NCBI GenBank assembly: GCA_018136815.1
Contig: CM030936.1
Coordinates: 2,569,079-2,633,078, forward strand
DNA from: Isochrysis galbana
Lineage: Eukaryota > Haptophyta > Isochrysidales > Isochrysidaceae
DNA: 64,000 bases
Direction: 5' to 3'
The position numbers and the translations under genes were made by a program. The notes under the pieces are model-generated. The model saw nothing but the letters and a program-made list of their open reading frames with translations. It did not search any database and was not told where the DNA came from. Shown one piece after another: positions 32,101 to 42,190 of the stretch (position 1 is its first letter; each line of letters starts with the position of its first letter).

Positions 32101-32754
32101 CATGGCCTGCGCTCTACATGAAAGCGAGCTCACCCAATGGGATTGCAGCGGCTGGGTTGTTATGGGCAACCAAAGCATGCGCGCGCCACGAGCAGAGGCA
32201 ATCCCTAGTGCGGAGAGGAAGAGCGCATTAGCCCTACCGCTGGCGTCCAGCTCGCTCACGTTGCGCCAGCGCGCCTCCGGCGCCCAAGGAACGCTAGCCA
32301 GCCAGGCTTTGAGGCTATTCGATGATGCTCCGCCGCGCGCGCTGCTCAGCATCGGCAGCGAGTGTCCTTGCAGTGTCTCGCGCCCGAGCACCTCGAACTT
32401 ATCAAAGCAGCGCGGCAAATCCGCCAGCGCTCGCGCCGCAACCTCGTGCATCCTGGGCGCATAGCGATCGCTGCCGAGCCATGCAATGGCGAGCTGCGCG
32501 CCACTCTCGCGCGCTGCCTCGCACGGGTAGGCATGGCGCCAGCGGGCAAGGAACTGGCGGAGCGCATGGTGTGCAGGTTCGGGGCGCGGCTCCTCCAGCG
32601 GGACAACGACCAGCACGCGCGTGCCGCAAAGCAGGGGAAGAGGGAGGCGAGCGGTGGCGGTGTGGGCGGCTGGCCAGCCGCTCCGCCAGAGCAGATGGAG
32701 GCAAAAGTGGGCGAGGATGAGGAAGCCGAGGGCGCCGAGCAAGAGACTGCGCAT
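29143..32754 (-). CDS. Type II membrane protein with two putative glycosyltransferase domains
   Basis: Predicted Golgi enzyme that adds sugars to secreted or surface glycans, about 1203 residues in one exon. The N terminus (MRSLLLGALGFLILAHFCLHLLW) is an uncleaved signal anchor. The part at about 465-720 resembles nucleotide-diphospho-sugar transferases of the RRA/GT77 type (PF03407): LIIGFGSADALELALNW, WLVVALDAQVHAHL, ELLACEVDAVPLKSPW, DLLLLSEWPDG. The C-terminal 330 residues resemble GDP-fucose O-fucosyltransferase-like folds: HRQRGALRSALMLSHILHRT near 885 and HVCASADIFVGNLLTPFSQ near 1145. The usual His-x-Arg site appears as LHVSSADLERN, so activity of this half is uncertain. The start at 32754 precedes the anchor directly; the frame upstream is Gly-rich low complexity. 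Donor and acceptor cannot be told from sequence. Confidence 0.65.
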   Translation of the reverse strand: MRSLLLGALGFLILAHFCLHLLWRSGWPAAHTATARLPLPLLCGTRVLVVVPLEEPRPEPAHHALRQFLARWRHAYPCEAARESGAQLAIAWLGSDRYAPRMHEVAARALADLPRCFDKFEVLGRETLQGHSLPMLSSARGGASSNSLKAWLASVPWAPEARWRNVSELDASGRANALFLSALGIASARGARMLWLPITTQPLQSHWVSSLSCRAQAMPNAWLIGSPLLMDCEIEGGWLPFPACCDKNSPQRSEWHLGPTGIYASDSEAFLEYVREWCTSTLSSHHFHTALTSLLWRGYHEARQRDVVRRFLASAAIADIGAQMMDVHTARMQFPEAVLLVTLNVSRPLLSSSDASPEVIISTTRAPDAAERKHGAVEQSVLAKAPGLSVRISSAKVLKRSQELTHSVGISPSGAGEMSEHEVSWSTESEEGEGAPLGEFAPTDTATQEKMLEQLAMARAGTTGRLIIGFGSADALELALNWAAACAHLEQDFLGGRDEDAPSSRAVTGSGGWLVVALDAQVHAHLVRSALIGPAACALAPSQPASSSAHFHTRRLLGADLLAGREQEGRRNSILCQAAARVRTIAILLSRTEIELLACEVDAVPLKSPWPAISRHIHGELGAANQPPMAVRSRQTAMESHDRRHANLSSLRPFSTVDLDTPSPRRVTDLLLLSEWPDGLELCSDGGGDHARTSVGSWPCASLGIFYAAPSSLPVLNLFRNLTHRLEMAVNEECVIEAECPSVVALLAEALGLPAPLHDPLTPPDNEAPDKADRSSPRSGDAVVRGLRWSLLAPSLFPNGFVALRRPLLGSWREMRNDSDVPVEVVMMRVSWPWLRPGQRETQASLRYLLRELRLWWLPDTTVARAGPRMGRWLAYGVSSAVDGELHRQRGALRSALMLSHILHRTLVLPSFWMSVQSTWSTSLAGLYDYDAFASTFGDHRESSLIRQLPPRRAFHISLADSGTRLSGVEEGSPHITERFAARARGATAAQLRAWFMPWHEEPLLWLDRMYHRVSKLESVDEQATFDAAFRAAIRPAPEFAVVIDHVIDALSARGGYNCLHVSSADLERNGERAFSQAAASLPADKLTVLASSTALGGRARAWMGRHFSLSVVLAELLPAASRVFFEDVEGRINLGFEIVDIHVCASADIFVGNLLTPFSQAICYERDGLRNASVERGNERPMRPCEDLYGRTVTVKAATASL

Positions 32755-33424
32755 TGCGTGACCCCCTCCCTCTCCCCCTGCCGCCGCTGCGCCCGCCCTT
32801 TCCCCTCTCGCCACGCCCCCCCCCCCCCCCCCCCCCTTCCTCCCCCTCCCCCCTCCCGTCCCCTCCCCTTCCCCGCCGCCGCCCTCACCGTAAGCCTCGC
32901 GGCTCACACCGCCGCGCGCGCGAGCAACGCGCCAGCCATGCGCCTCCCGCCCTCTCCCACCCTCTCCCGCCTTCACTCTCCCCTCTCTCTCCCTCCCCTT
33001 GTTTGAACCACCTAAAGGGTGGTCCATGAATAGACAGCATCGTCATGAAGAAAAAAACCTTTTAATATTCTCGCCTTACGCGTGGCCTAGGAACGTGCTA
33101 TGCTACCACGCCTTCACTCCTCTCCTACCCTTCAACAACCTGCCTTGCGGCGCCTCCCCTCGTGCACTACTAAGGGGCCCGGGTCGTGGGGGGTGGTTGG
33201 ATATGGCGGGCTGTCCCGGTCGTTTGCGGTGAGATCCTCGTCGATCCTCACCTCCCTCCTGTTCCGCTAACCGCTAAGTGGCCGGTGGCCGGGTTGTCTT
33301 CGTGGACTGTTTCTGGTTTTTTGGTGTCGTCTAGGGTACCGTTGGTTGTCTTTTCTCGGTGTTTTCTCGTGCTTGTCGGGTCTTGTGTTCTTCAGGCCAG
33401 TCTGTCGGTGATTTCTATTTCTAG
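32755..33424. promoter_or_regulatory. Upstream region of the glycosyltransferase, with a SINE-like fragment
   Basis: A C run lies at about 32819-32836, which reads as G on the mRNA-sense strand. A SINE-like end (ACCTTTTAATATTCTCGCC) sits near 33055-33075, with related sequence to about 33180. The remainder, 33180-33424, is T/G-rich without a gene. Confidence 0.4.
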
Positions 33425-34130
33425 CGCGTAGGTCGTTTGCCTTCATTTGGTACCCCTCGTTTCCAAATACGCGATGCACCGGTACAAAAAAAATCTTCTA
33501 GTATTTGAGCAAGGGCACCCACCTCATAGTGCTCAACCATGTCTATAAATGGAATGGCGGCTGATGATGTAGTACTCAAGCGATTGCAATGGATAATAAG
33601 AAAGATGGACGATAACTTTAAAAAATTCATCTTACCTCTCTTTCCGCCATATGGCACTTCTAAATCTGCCATGGAGGTTATTGCGGAAGCATTGGACAGC
33701 ATCAGTCCGCCGCCGCCGGTTGGGGTCAACCCGGGGGGGAGCAACAACTCCCTGAGGAGGCTGTTTGAGTCGAACCCAAATTTGTGGACGTACACTTGCG
33801 AATGTAAGTCCTTATTCAGTTCATTCAATTTCAAGCACAATACGAACGTTAAAGACACCTTACATGCCATTTGCGAGGCTGATGAATCATTCACACTGGT
33901 TTATATGATACACACTCTCTTGAGCAAGAAATTCACTGCGAAAACAATCATCGATATGAGTCGTGAAGGCGAGAAGCGCTCAATCACCATCACCCACATC
34001 AAAGAAAAGCGCTCAATCACCATCAGCCTACACGTGGAACGCGTTCAATCGCCATCACCCCCACATCAAAGAAAAGCGTTCAATCACCATCAGCCTACAC
34101 GTGGGAACGCGTTCAATCGCCATCAGCAGG
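33425..34130 (+). mobile_element. Repeat element carrying an unrecognised small ORF, copy 1
   Basis: The ORF from ATG 33539 begins MSINGMAADDVVLKRLQWI. Related sequence lies in reverse at 61509-62175, including DNA outside the ORF, so this is a mobile or duplicated element. The first 145 residues align between copies: an amphipathic N-terminal helix, then FILPLFPPYG, EALDSISPPPPVG and LFSSFNFKHNTNVKDTLH. After MSRE the frame here enters a tandem array and the native C terminus is lost. Composition is A/T-richer than the host genes. I do not recognise a family. Confidence 0.5.
33968..34125. repeat. Tandem array, about 63-bp unit
   Basis: The unit contains CATCAAAGAAAAGCG, TCAATCACCATCAGCC and TACACGTGG. 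Roughly two and a half units disrupt the end of the small ORF. Confidence 0.7.
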
Positions 34131-34881
34131 TGCAGGTGGCCCCCCTGGGAGTTTTGTTGTGGGCTTTGGAAAATGGTCAAAAAATGTCACCCCCCCCCAT
34201 ATTAGTACTTAAAAAGCCCTGTTTGACCGCCCTAGAATCTGGTCCTGTGCTGTGGTGCTGTGGTCAGTGGCCCCCTTTGCCCTTTGGTATCTTTTAACGT
34301 GCGACGAAGTAACAGGATGCGCGGCGCGGCGCGCCGCGCTGCTCATCCTCAAGCCACAGGGGGCCGCGCTGCGGCCTCCTTGTGATAACCCCTACACCCC
34401 TACCCCCCCTGTGCCCTGTGGTGCGTAGTGCGTAGTGCGTAGTGCACGGGAGACAGGGGGATAGATAGGGGGAGGGAGTCGACGATGATGGGCGAATGGT
34501 GGGGGGAGCAAAGGAAAAGAAAGGGCCGGGGGAGTGGGGTGTAGAACGCTTGCATGAAAGTAGTGGTAGTAGGTCCAGAGCCGCGTGCGCGGTGAGAATA
34601 CTATGAAGTTTTTGATTGAAGACTGCCAGCTCTCTCGCCCAATCCGTCCTGGCTGTGATGGAAGGTGTGAACGGGGATGGTTACTGTGAAACCCAATACT
34701 ACTATTAGTAGAGCTCTAGTAGTATTCAATGAAAAGGTTTCCCGCGCGCGCGTGCGAACACAAGCATGGAGTACCTCATTCACAAACATAAAATAGCGCG
34801 AGCGGGCAGAGGAGGGGGAGGGGAGAGAGGGAGAGAGGGAGGGAAGGGGAGAGAGAGAGGAGAAGAGAGAGAGAGAGAGAG

Positions 34882-34929
<48 letters not shown>

Positions 34930-35055
34930 AGGGAGGGAGGGAGAGAGAGAGAGAGAGGGGGGGGGGAGGGAGGGAGGGAGGGAGGGAGGGAAAGGCGGGA
35001 GAGGGGGAGCGAATCGGGGCGTGGCAGAGCCTTACGGAGGTGACGGTGTTGGAGG
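34131..35055. other. Intergenic with a SINE-like copy and a GA microsatellite
   Basis: A SINE-like copy occupies roughly 34370-34620, ending GCGCGGTGAGAATACTATGA. A (GA)n/(GGGA)n homopurine tract runs 34805-35010, ending about 50 bp before the next start codon. Open frames inside the microsatellite are discounted. Confidence 0.55.
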
Positions 35056-36567
35056 ATGGCGCCGGGGCTGCCCGGAGCCGCAATCGCCGGGCAGCGCGCA
35101 CTCACGCTTGAGTCGACCGTGCAGCAGCTGCGCGGCGAGGTGCAGCGGCTGCAGACTGCTCTCACAGAGGCCGAGCGAGACCTTGCGCTCACCCGCAGGC
35201 AGCTGGCCAGCCAGACCGAGCGCAGGAGAGCGCTGGATAGCTCGGCCAAGTCTATGGCCCTCCAGCTTAGCCGGGCCCATTCAGACCTCGCCCAGCTTCG
35301 CATTAAGGCGGCCGAAGCGGACGAACGCGCACATACCGAGACGGAGCTGCACGACTTGCTCTCACGTGCCGCGCTCGAGCTGAACATTGTGGGCAAGGAG
35401 TTACAATCTGAAGAGCAGGCCTCTTCTTCTGCACGTGATCTCACGCGTGCATGCCATGCTGCACTACTCGCAGCTCGCGCAGACTATGAACGGTGCCATG
35501 CAGAAGCAGCGGCGAACGAGATTATGAGCAAGATGCACGCTACGCATCTCCAGCAGATGTTTACTGCTGACCTCAACGCATTGACTCGCCAACTGCGCGA
35601 GGATGCGCGCTCTCGGATCGCCATGCAGAGCCTCACAGCCGAGAGAGCATCCCATAGTCCGAATACCGCAAAATGTGCGCAGGCGGCAGGTCCATCAGGG
35701 CACCAGGCACTGAGGTTCCGCTCGAGACCGCAAAAGCGCCTCGTCGAGAATACTATCCTGGATTCAAGCAAAATCGAAGCCATACGCGAGAGACACGCAT
35801 CGCAGGGGATGCGTTCCCCAAATGTGCAGGCAGCAGAAGTACCATCAAACAGTCAGATGCCAAGTAATGCGGGGGACGGGAGAAAGGCGTGGGCTATATA
35901 CCGGGCCTGGGACGATTTGCGGCGATGGCACCTTGCGGCCACCTTGAACCAGTGGTGGCATATTGTGAGCACAATGACGCTCATTCAGTGGCGTACGGAT
36001 CACGACAAGCAACTCACCTCGCTGCGAGCACTCCTCAAGTCTAGCCAAGCCGCATTGGCCGAACACGAGCGCACAGAAGATGCGCGTCGCAGTGCAAGTG
36101 AGTTTGAGGCAAAGCGCTCACGAGAAATGAAGCTGCAGCTCAACGTGTTACAGCAGCGCCTACGGCTCGCAGCTTCTCCGCGCAATAGTGTCTCCGCAGA
36201 GAAGCCTCCTTGGCGGGGACCGATGGACACTGACGCAATGAGGACTTCTTGGCGGGGAGCGAAGGACACCGACGCAATGAGGACGCCTAAGAGTGGTGTT
36301 GCCACTGTCCATGGGTCACATGGAAAGTCCACACCGAGTTCGAGCGGCGAGGCCCGCGCGTGTGCTGGGCTAGACAATCGCTGTAGCCCAATCCCAACCC
36401 ACTGTACAACTCTTGCGAGCAGTGAGGTGATAGCATCACCATCCACTTCGAACATCCGGCTGGAGGCCTATGATGATGGTACTATGGATTCAAAGGCACG
36501 AATCCTTGCACCTGCTCGAGCTACAGTTGCACAGATATTAGCTGAAAGTGAACCAATTGACGTGTAG
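35056..36567 (+). CDS. Coiled-coil protein of unknown function
   Basis: One exon of 503 codons. Residues 15-200 are rich in L, A, E, Q and R with continuous heptad character (TVQQLRGEVQRLQTALTEAE and on), a long coiled coil. Around 277-320 there is a Trp-rich helix with AWAIYRAWDDLRRW and TLNQWWHIV. This loosely recalls Sfi1-type centrin-binding repeats, though that is a guess. A second coiled coil follows, then a near-duplicate pair PWRGPMDTDAMRT / SWRGAKDTDAMRT and a Ser/Thr-rich tail. The long clean frame, ATG placement after a GA tract and codon composition like the neighbouring genes support a real gene. A centrosomal or basal-body role is possible but unsupported. Confidence 0.6.
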   Translation: MAPGLPGAAIAGQRALTLESTVQQLRGEVQRLQTALTEAERDLALTRRQLASQTERRRALDSSAKSMALQLSRAHSDLAQLRIKAAEADERAHTETELHDLLSRAALELNIVGKELQSEEQASSSARDLTRACHAALLAARADYERCHAEAAANEIMSKMHATHLQQMFTADLNALTRQLREDARSRIAMQSLTAERASHSPNTAKCAQAAGPSGHQALRFRSRPQKRLVENTILDSSKIEAIRERHASQGMRSPNVQAAEVPSNSQMPSNAGDGRKAWAIYRAWDDLRRWHLAATLNQWWHIVSTMTLIQWRTDHDKQLTSLRALLKSSQAALAEHERTEDARRSASEFEAKRSREMKLQLNVLQQRLRLAASPRNSVSAEKPPWRGPMDTDAMRTSWRGAKDTDAMRTPKSGVATVHGSHGKSTPSSSGEARACAGLDNRCSPIPTHCTTLASSEVIASPSTSNIRLEAYDDGTMDSKARILAPARATVAQILAESEPIDV

Positions 36568-36599
36568 TCGTCATGCTGTGTATTCCTATAATGATAGTA

Positions 36600-39230
36600 A
36601 ATAATGTTATATCCTAGCCAACCCAACTAAGTGTATACTTAGTTCGCCCATGGGGGGGCACGAGCCCCCCCTCTCTCCACTCCTCCCCTGCCATGGGGGA
36701 GGAACCACCCATGCTCCTGGCACGCCTGATGGCTTGCCAGGAGCCCACTGCCCTGCTGACCCACTCTCTCAGTGGCAGGCTCGCCTGCCTCGCGCCTCGC
36801 GCGTCCTGGCCTGTCGTGGCCAGCCCATCGCTCCAACCCCCCCTCCCCCCCTGTTCGACAGGCAGACAGGTGCAGAGTGGGGGCCCCTGAGGCCCAGGAG
36901 CGCCAGCGAGGGAGAGGCAGGGGAGACCAAGGCCCAGCCCCAGCCTCCTCTGCCCCCTGAGCTGGCCTCCAGGAGCCTCCAGGGGTCGCCAGAGGCAGCT
37001 GCAGGCCTGTCGCAGGCGCGCCATCGCGCGTGCCTGCAGGAGAGGAGAGAGAGAGCGCGGAGAAGGGGGTGGGCGGAGCGAGGGCTCCGCTCACCGGAAA
37101 ATATGTAAGTCCCGCACCTGTTTACAGGAGAAGTCGGGACTTAGGACGCCGCCAGCCCGGTAGGCATAGGAGGAGAAGGGGAGAACGGATCACCGGGGGG
37201 GGGCGCGGGCCACCGACCATATCTAAGCCCTTTTCCCCTATCCCCCTAGTAGTGCACGGGGGGAGTCGCCTGATGGCGGGGGGGAAAGGGCCGGGAGAGA
37301 GGGGGTGTAGAAAGTTTTGCTGCGTGAGTAGAAAGGAGAGGGTCCACGGCCGCGTGTGCGGTGAGACTATTAAGAAGTTAATTAAGTTAATATATCCTAG
37401 CCAACCCCACTAGCTAATTGGACATAACGTTTCAGTCCCGGAATCCCGCCATGCCTGACGGGCCGCAGGTGTCCGAGTGATACTGGGGGGTGGGGGCACT
37501 GCCCCGTCCCCTCGAGATTTGTCCTCCCCCCCAGTGCACGCACCAACCCCGTGCACCCCAGTGCGTCCTCTCCTCGAGTCCCGTAGGAGACCGAAGAGAA
37601 CGACGGGAAAAGAACGACAAAAAACCCGACACGATCTGGCCCGCGAATAGGTAAGATCACAGCTCATTTATTTGCGATATACTAATGGGAGGACAACCCG
37701 CGCGGCAGGGAGACATCGCGAAAGTGCGGCAGCAAACAAATAATATAACTGAGCATTAGTACCACTACTCTCACTAGCCCTGGTACTAACACGACAACCC
37801 TTAGCGCACCTGCCCGTACGCCTCGACGCATGTTGCTGTCGCACAGATACATACACCTATGCACCCCTCCACATCTCCCCCCTCGCAGGCCCCCGGCTCC
37901 CGTTCTAACCCCCCACAGGTTAAAATGAGGGAAAACCCATCGAGGCGGACCGACCTACGTCGGGCGACTCTCCGGGAAAAAGCACCGGGGGGGGGGGAGG
38001 AACTCTCTAATCCAAGAAGAACGGCCCTTACCAGCTCGCGCCGTGAGCGGTCCTCGAGAAATAAATGACTGCGACTCGAGTAGCCTGCGCCACCTGGGAT
38101 ACTCTCCTCGCCATTGAGCCACTCCCTTCTCTTCTCCCTCCTGTCGCCAGCCGCCCCTCACCCGTTTGCTAACGCAAACGGGGCCCATTTCTCACTGCAT
38201 TCCATCGGGAGGGGTGCAAACCCCCCCCCTCTCCCTCTCTCCACTCTCTCCCTTCGTCGTCCCTGCGGCGCGTCGCCATGCGGCGCGCCCTGGCCTGCTC
38301 TCAGGGGCCGCCTTTGGGGGCTCCCAGGGGGCCAGCAAGGGCAGCTCAGGGGGCAGTGGAGGCTGGGGCTCAGCCCCTGGCCCCCCCTGCCTCTCCCACG
38401 CTCGCCTCGCTGGCCATCTGGCCATGGGAGCCGCCCAGAGTCTCCTGTATGCCTGGCGACCAGGGACAGAGGGGGAGTCAGCTCGAGGGCAGGCCCAACG
38501 CGGGCGTGGGAGTGCAGCTCGCGGGCCGCGGCCCCGAAGGGCCTGGGCCAGATTGATGAGTGCCCTGCCCCTGCCAAAGGGCAGGGGCTGGGGTTGATTG
38601 TACGGGCGTACGGGCCCACCCCGGGGGGTGTCCGCGATGGTGTGAGGGGGGCGCGAGGCCCCCATTGTCCCCCACTTATAAAAGTAGGTTGCGAAAGTGC
38701 GGCAGCAAACGAAGAAGAGCCGAAGGGCGGGGGCCGAGACCCCCCGGGCCCCGGGGACACGATAAGATAGTTCAGAAGGCGTTTTACGTTTGTCTGCCAC
38801 AGGAACACCCAACGACAGGTCTGCTCAGCCTGCCCCTTGCGCTTGGCCCGTCGAAGTGCACCCCCCCCCCCCCCTGATACCAAAGACAAAGGAATGAAGG
38901 GGGTAGTGTAAAGGGAGTGAGTGTTCTGGGGTATAGGCGATGGCGTGAGTCGGTACCGCGTGAGTGCGTGGTCATTTATTATAGCTAGCGGCAGCGGTAG
39001 TACCCTGAATCTTCAGATGTTTTTTTTTGGACATTTGATCATTTGATGGCTCAACGCTCAACAGCTCATTCCGTCCCATATTCGACGGATCGCGACCTGA
39101 GGCCTGAGGGGCCGGAGAGCGGCTATGCGAAAGGGGGGGGGGGGGGGACTGTGAAAAAAAGAGAGGGAGGGGCAGGGGGAACGGGGCGGGGCAGGGCAGA
39201 GCGGAGGGGGGGTGGGGGAAGGAGGGGGTA
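36600..39230. repeat. Mosaic of dispersed repeats without genes
   Basis: In order: repeat terminus TATCCTAGCCAACCC (36609), family A (36625-37080), stem AAGTCCCG...CGGGACTT (37110-37142), a SINE-like segment (about 37190-37375), and the repeat terminus again with CTAGCTAATTGG (37390-37520). Then come the palindrome GTTTGCTAACGCAAAC (38163-38178), a family A-related segment (38250-38400) and a G run (39137-39149). Open frames here are short, overlapping and unconserved. Confidence 0.55.
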
Positions 39231-39553
39231 GAAGTCACAAGCGCAGAACGGGGACGGAAGAAGTCCCGCGCCTCAATGTATAATATATTTAGTTGTGGCC
39301 GGAATAAAAGGAGAAGCTCAAGTTGCGCAATCTTCATCTTTGCGGGGTACTATTGGAACAAAGCTCCTTGGGTCTCTTCAACCCCACACTACCTTAGATC
39401 CGCAATAGTAGTATTAACAACAAAGCGCCACGATCATAAAGAGTGCTACTTTCAAAGTAAGCTAGTGGTACAACAAAAAGAAAGCCTGCGTGTTGGCGTT
39501 CAAGTAGTCTTATGCGTCGTTTGGCCGCCCACCTTCCTCTCTCAATCGGCGCA

Positions 39554-41043
39554 TCAGTCAACATCATCGATTGCGTAGACGCCACTCGATGGTGAAAGCG
39601 CGGAGGGTTGGGAAGGATGTGCCATTTCGCTTGGGATTACGTGCTGCGCAACACGCTCCGTGCTCGCCATCGCGGCTGTTGAAGCTATCGCCGCCACACA
39701 CGTCGCTTGCACCACTGGGACGGCGATTGCCATTGGGAGCATATGTGTCATGACTACGTGTGGCCTTTCCGGTAAGGACGTGGGGCCGCTTGTGCCCTTG
39801 CCCGCGTGAGCTAATGTGTTTGCAACACCGGGCTGCACATTGTTGTCTGATAGCCGCGTTTGCTCATGCAATGGTGCACAAGCAGGGGAGAGAGATGTCG
39901 GTAGTTCAGCCGCGGGCTCAGGTGCGGCATCCGCGAACGCCGCTTCTTCCGGTTTACCGCGCTTCGACTCGCGCTCCTCGCTCTGGACCATCTCGCAAGC
40001 ACGCGAGACACAATCCTGGCGTAGTGAGGCTTGCCCTCCAAACTGGGGCATGTCGAGACAAAACTTACAGACGTCAGAATTATTGTTCGGGCAAGCTGCG
40101 CACTCACCACACCGGTTGCGCTTTTGCCCGCCTGCCACACTAGTGCTACCGCCTCGTGCGTTGGGTTTGAGCCGCTTTGGAGGTTGAAGACGTGCGAAGC
40201 TCCGTTGGCAAAAGTCGACAAGGATACCATCCGAGGCGTGCGAGATGGGAATGGACCGCGGCGGCGGCGCACCATCCTCGGGTGGCACATCGGTGGCGCC
40301 ATAGCTTTCAGAAGTGATGGTGCCGCCGTGGGCAGCGTCAACTGTTGAAGGCATCGTGATCGTCGCACGCCATGCGCCGACTGCTCGGCGAAGAAGGTTC
40401 AACGGTGAGGGCAATCCTAGCGGCTGCAACATAGGAGCGAGCTCCGCGTCTTCATATAGGCGGAACACCGCCCGTGCCAACTTTTCGCGTGTGGTCTCAG
40501 AATAGAGCGCCGGATGGACAACCTGTCTCTCGCTAATTGATTCGAAGGCAATTGGTTTGGGAGAGCCTAGATCTTGGGCATGGGCATCCTCAACGACGTG
40601 TACTGCATCCGTAGTACTGCCTATCTTACTTGCCTCATCTTCTGCCTGTGCTCGGAGAAGAACGTCGTGGATACTCGTCACGTAAGCCCGAGACGCAAGA
40701 GCGTACTCTGTCTCCATACGCTCGTCCCGGAGGAGCAAGCACAGCATGCGCAGCCGTTCCAGTTCTATCGACGGATCGGCGGATACTAAAATTCTCCTCG
40801 CGTGGACATCAACATACAACTTTGCGGCCGCGGCGCAATCGTCATAGAGTTCAAAAGTGCGCCGCATCCTGCCCAGTCTACTGCCATCGTAGACGGGCGT
40901 TCCTGGCTTACCGGGCGCCTGGTACATGTTGAAGAAGGCGCCATACTTGCCGCGACCCATGGTGATCAGATCTTGCAGCTGGTCAAGTGCTGGCTGCATT
41001 TCAGCTCGAACTCGCCAACTGAGCCGTGCAAGTGCGAGACGCG
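39554..41043 (-). CDS. CXXC zinc-finger chromatin protein with AP2-like N-terminal segment (5' truncated by gap)
   Basis: Predicted nuclear reader of unmethylated CpG DNA. The visible frame is at least 495 residues and stays open upstream of the first ATG (40999) into the N gap, so the true start is missing. A CXXC domain is clear: KRNRCGECAACPNNN, then VCKFCLDMPQFGG and a final Cys pair region DCVSRAC. This matches the CGxCxxC ... CxxCxDMxxFGG pattern of DNMT1, MLL and CFP1. Near the N terminus, GKYGAFFNMYQ followed by RRTFELYDDCAAAAKLYVD resembles an AP2-like fold, similar in layout to the segment in the LSD1-like neighbour. The rest is low complexity and Ala/Ser-rich. It lies about 1.1 kb downstream of the LSD1-like gene on the same strand, which suggests a related chromatin function. 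Confidence 0.75.
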
Positions 41044-41143
41044 NNNNNNNNNNNNNNNNNNNNNNNNNNNNNNNNNNNNNNNNNNNNNNNNNNNNNNNNN
41101 NNNNNNNNNNNNNNNNNNNNNNNNNNNNNNNNNNNNNNNNNNN
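41044..41143. other. Assembly gap (100 N)
   Basis: Exactly 100 N, which usually stands for a gap of unknown size. It removes the 5' end of the CXXC gene. Repeat sequence begins directly after it. Confidence 0.99.
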
Positions 41144-42190
41144 CAGAGGTCAAATACAAAAAACCTTTTAATATTCTCGCCTCACACCTGGCACTGGCTC
41201 ATGTTCTCGGCCAGAGGTCCAATACATATGGCACATGTATTTGGCTGTATTTGAAGCGCGTCCTGGACTAAAGGCGGCGGTGCCCGCCGCCGCCTTCGCG
41301 GTCGTGGACCGGCTGCTCGCCGCACTCGCTGCGCGCGACCGACCGGCCGACGCTCACGTTGCGCGCTGCGCGTCGCCTGCGCGTTCCACCTGCGCGGGGC
41401 CGCGCGTGTCCCGATAGGCATTTTGTCATTTGACCGCGCATTCCCTCGCGCGCGCTGCCGCGCTGCCCGCTAAAGCAAGCACAATCAGCAACGAGCAACC
41501 GGCAACCGGCCAACAGTGACAAGTGGAAGTGGAAGTGCGTCAACACCGTGTCAACACTTGTTGTGCCCTGCGTCAACACTTGTAAGAGGCCAGATGGGTT
41601 AACACCTTGCCCAAGCTACTGTAATGGGCCCTCGAGGGCCGCGTGTCAACGTGAACCCATACATACGCCCTGCGGATATGGATATGGATATGTGCTAGAT
41701 GGGTGTTTTCGTTTTCCGGGGTTTCTACCGCTTTATCTTGGTGTATTTCCTCAATCCTCACGTATTCATTTTAACACCTTTAGAAGTTAAAATAGTGTTT
41801 GACCGACCTAAAAAGACCTATGACTATGAGCGGCGGATGCGCCGAACGCCTAAACGACAGGTACGTGAGCTACCTCTACCTACCTGTATTGGTGGCTCAC
41901 GCCCTCCCCTAGTGGGCGCGGGTCGTGAGGCGCAATTCATAACCCGCTCGGGCCTGGCGTGTATATACTGTGGTCATGCGTGTCGTGGCCAGGTGGGGTT
42001 GTACATGGCTAGTGGCAGTAGCGGTACTTACTCTCATCAAAAAATAAACACTACAAACTTCATTGGAGTCCTTCTTCTGCAACTTTGAGCGTGATGGAAT
42101 AGGGGATCATCACTCTAACCTGATTGAATGCTTGGCGAATGAAACACAATCGAAGGGGCGGAGTACAGAATGCTTGCTGTCAAGGCAGAG
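41144..42190. other. Intergenic with SINE-like and MITE fragments
   Basis: A SINE-like end (AACCTTTTAATATTCTCGCC) lies at 41160-41180, and a hAT-like MITE fragment (GTATTTGGCTGTATTTGAAG) at about 41211-41262. Direct repeats of GTCAACACTTGT lie at 41547-41582. The remainder, 41600-42190, has no supported gene. Confidence 0.5.
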
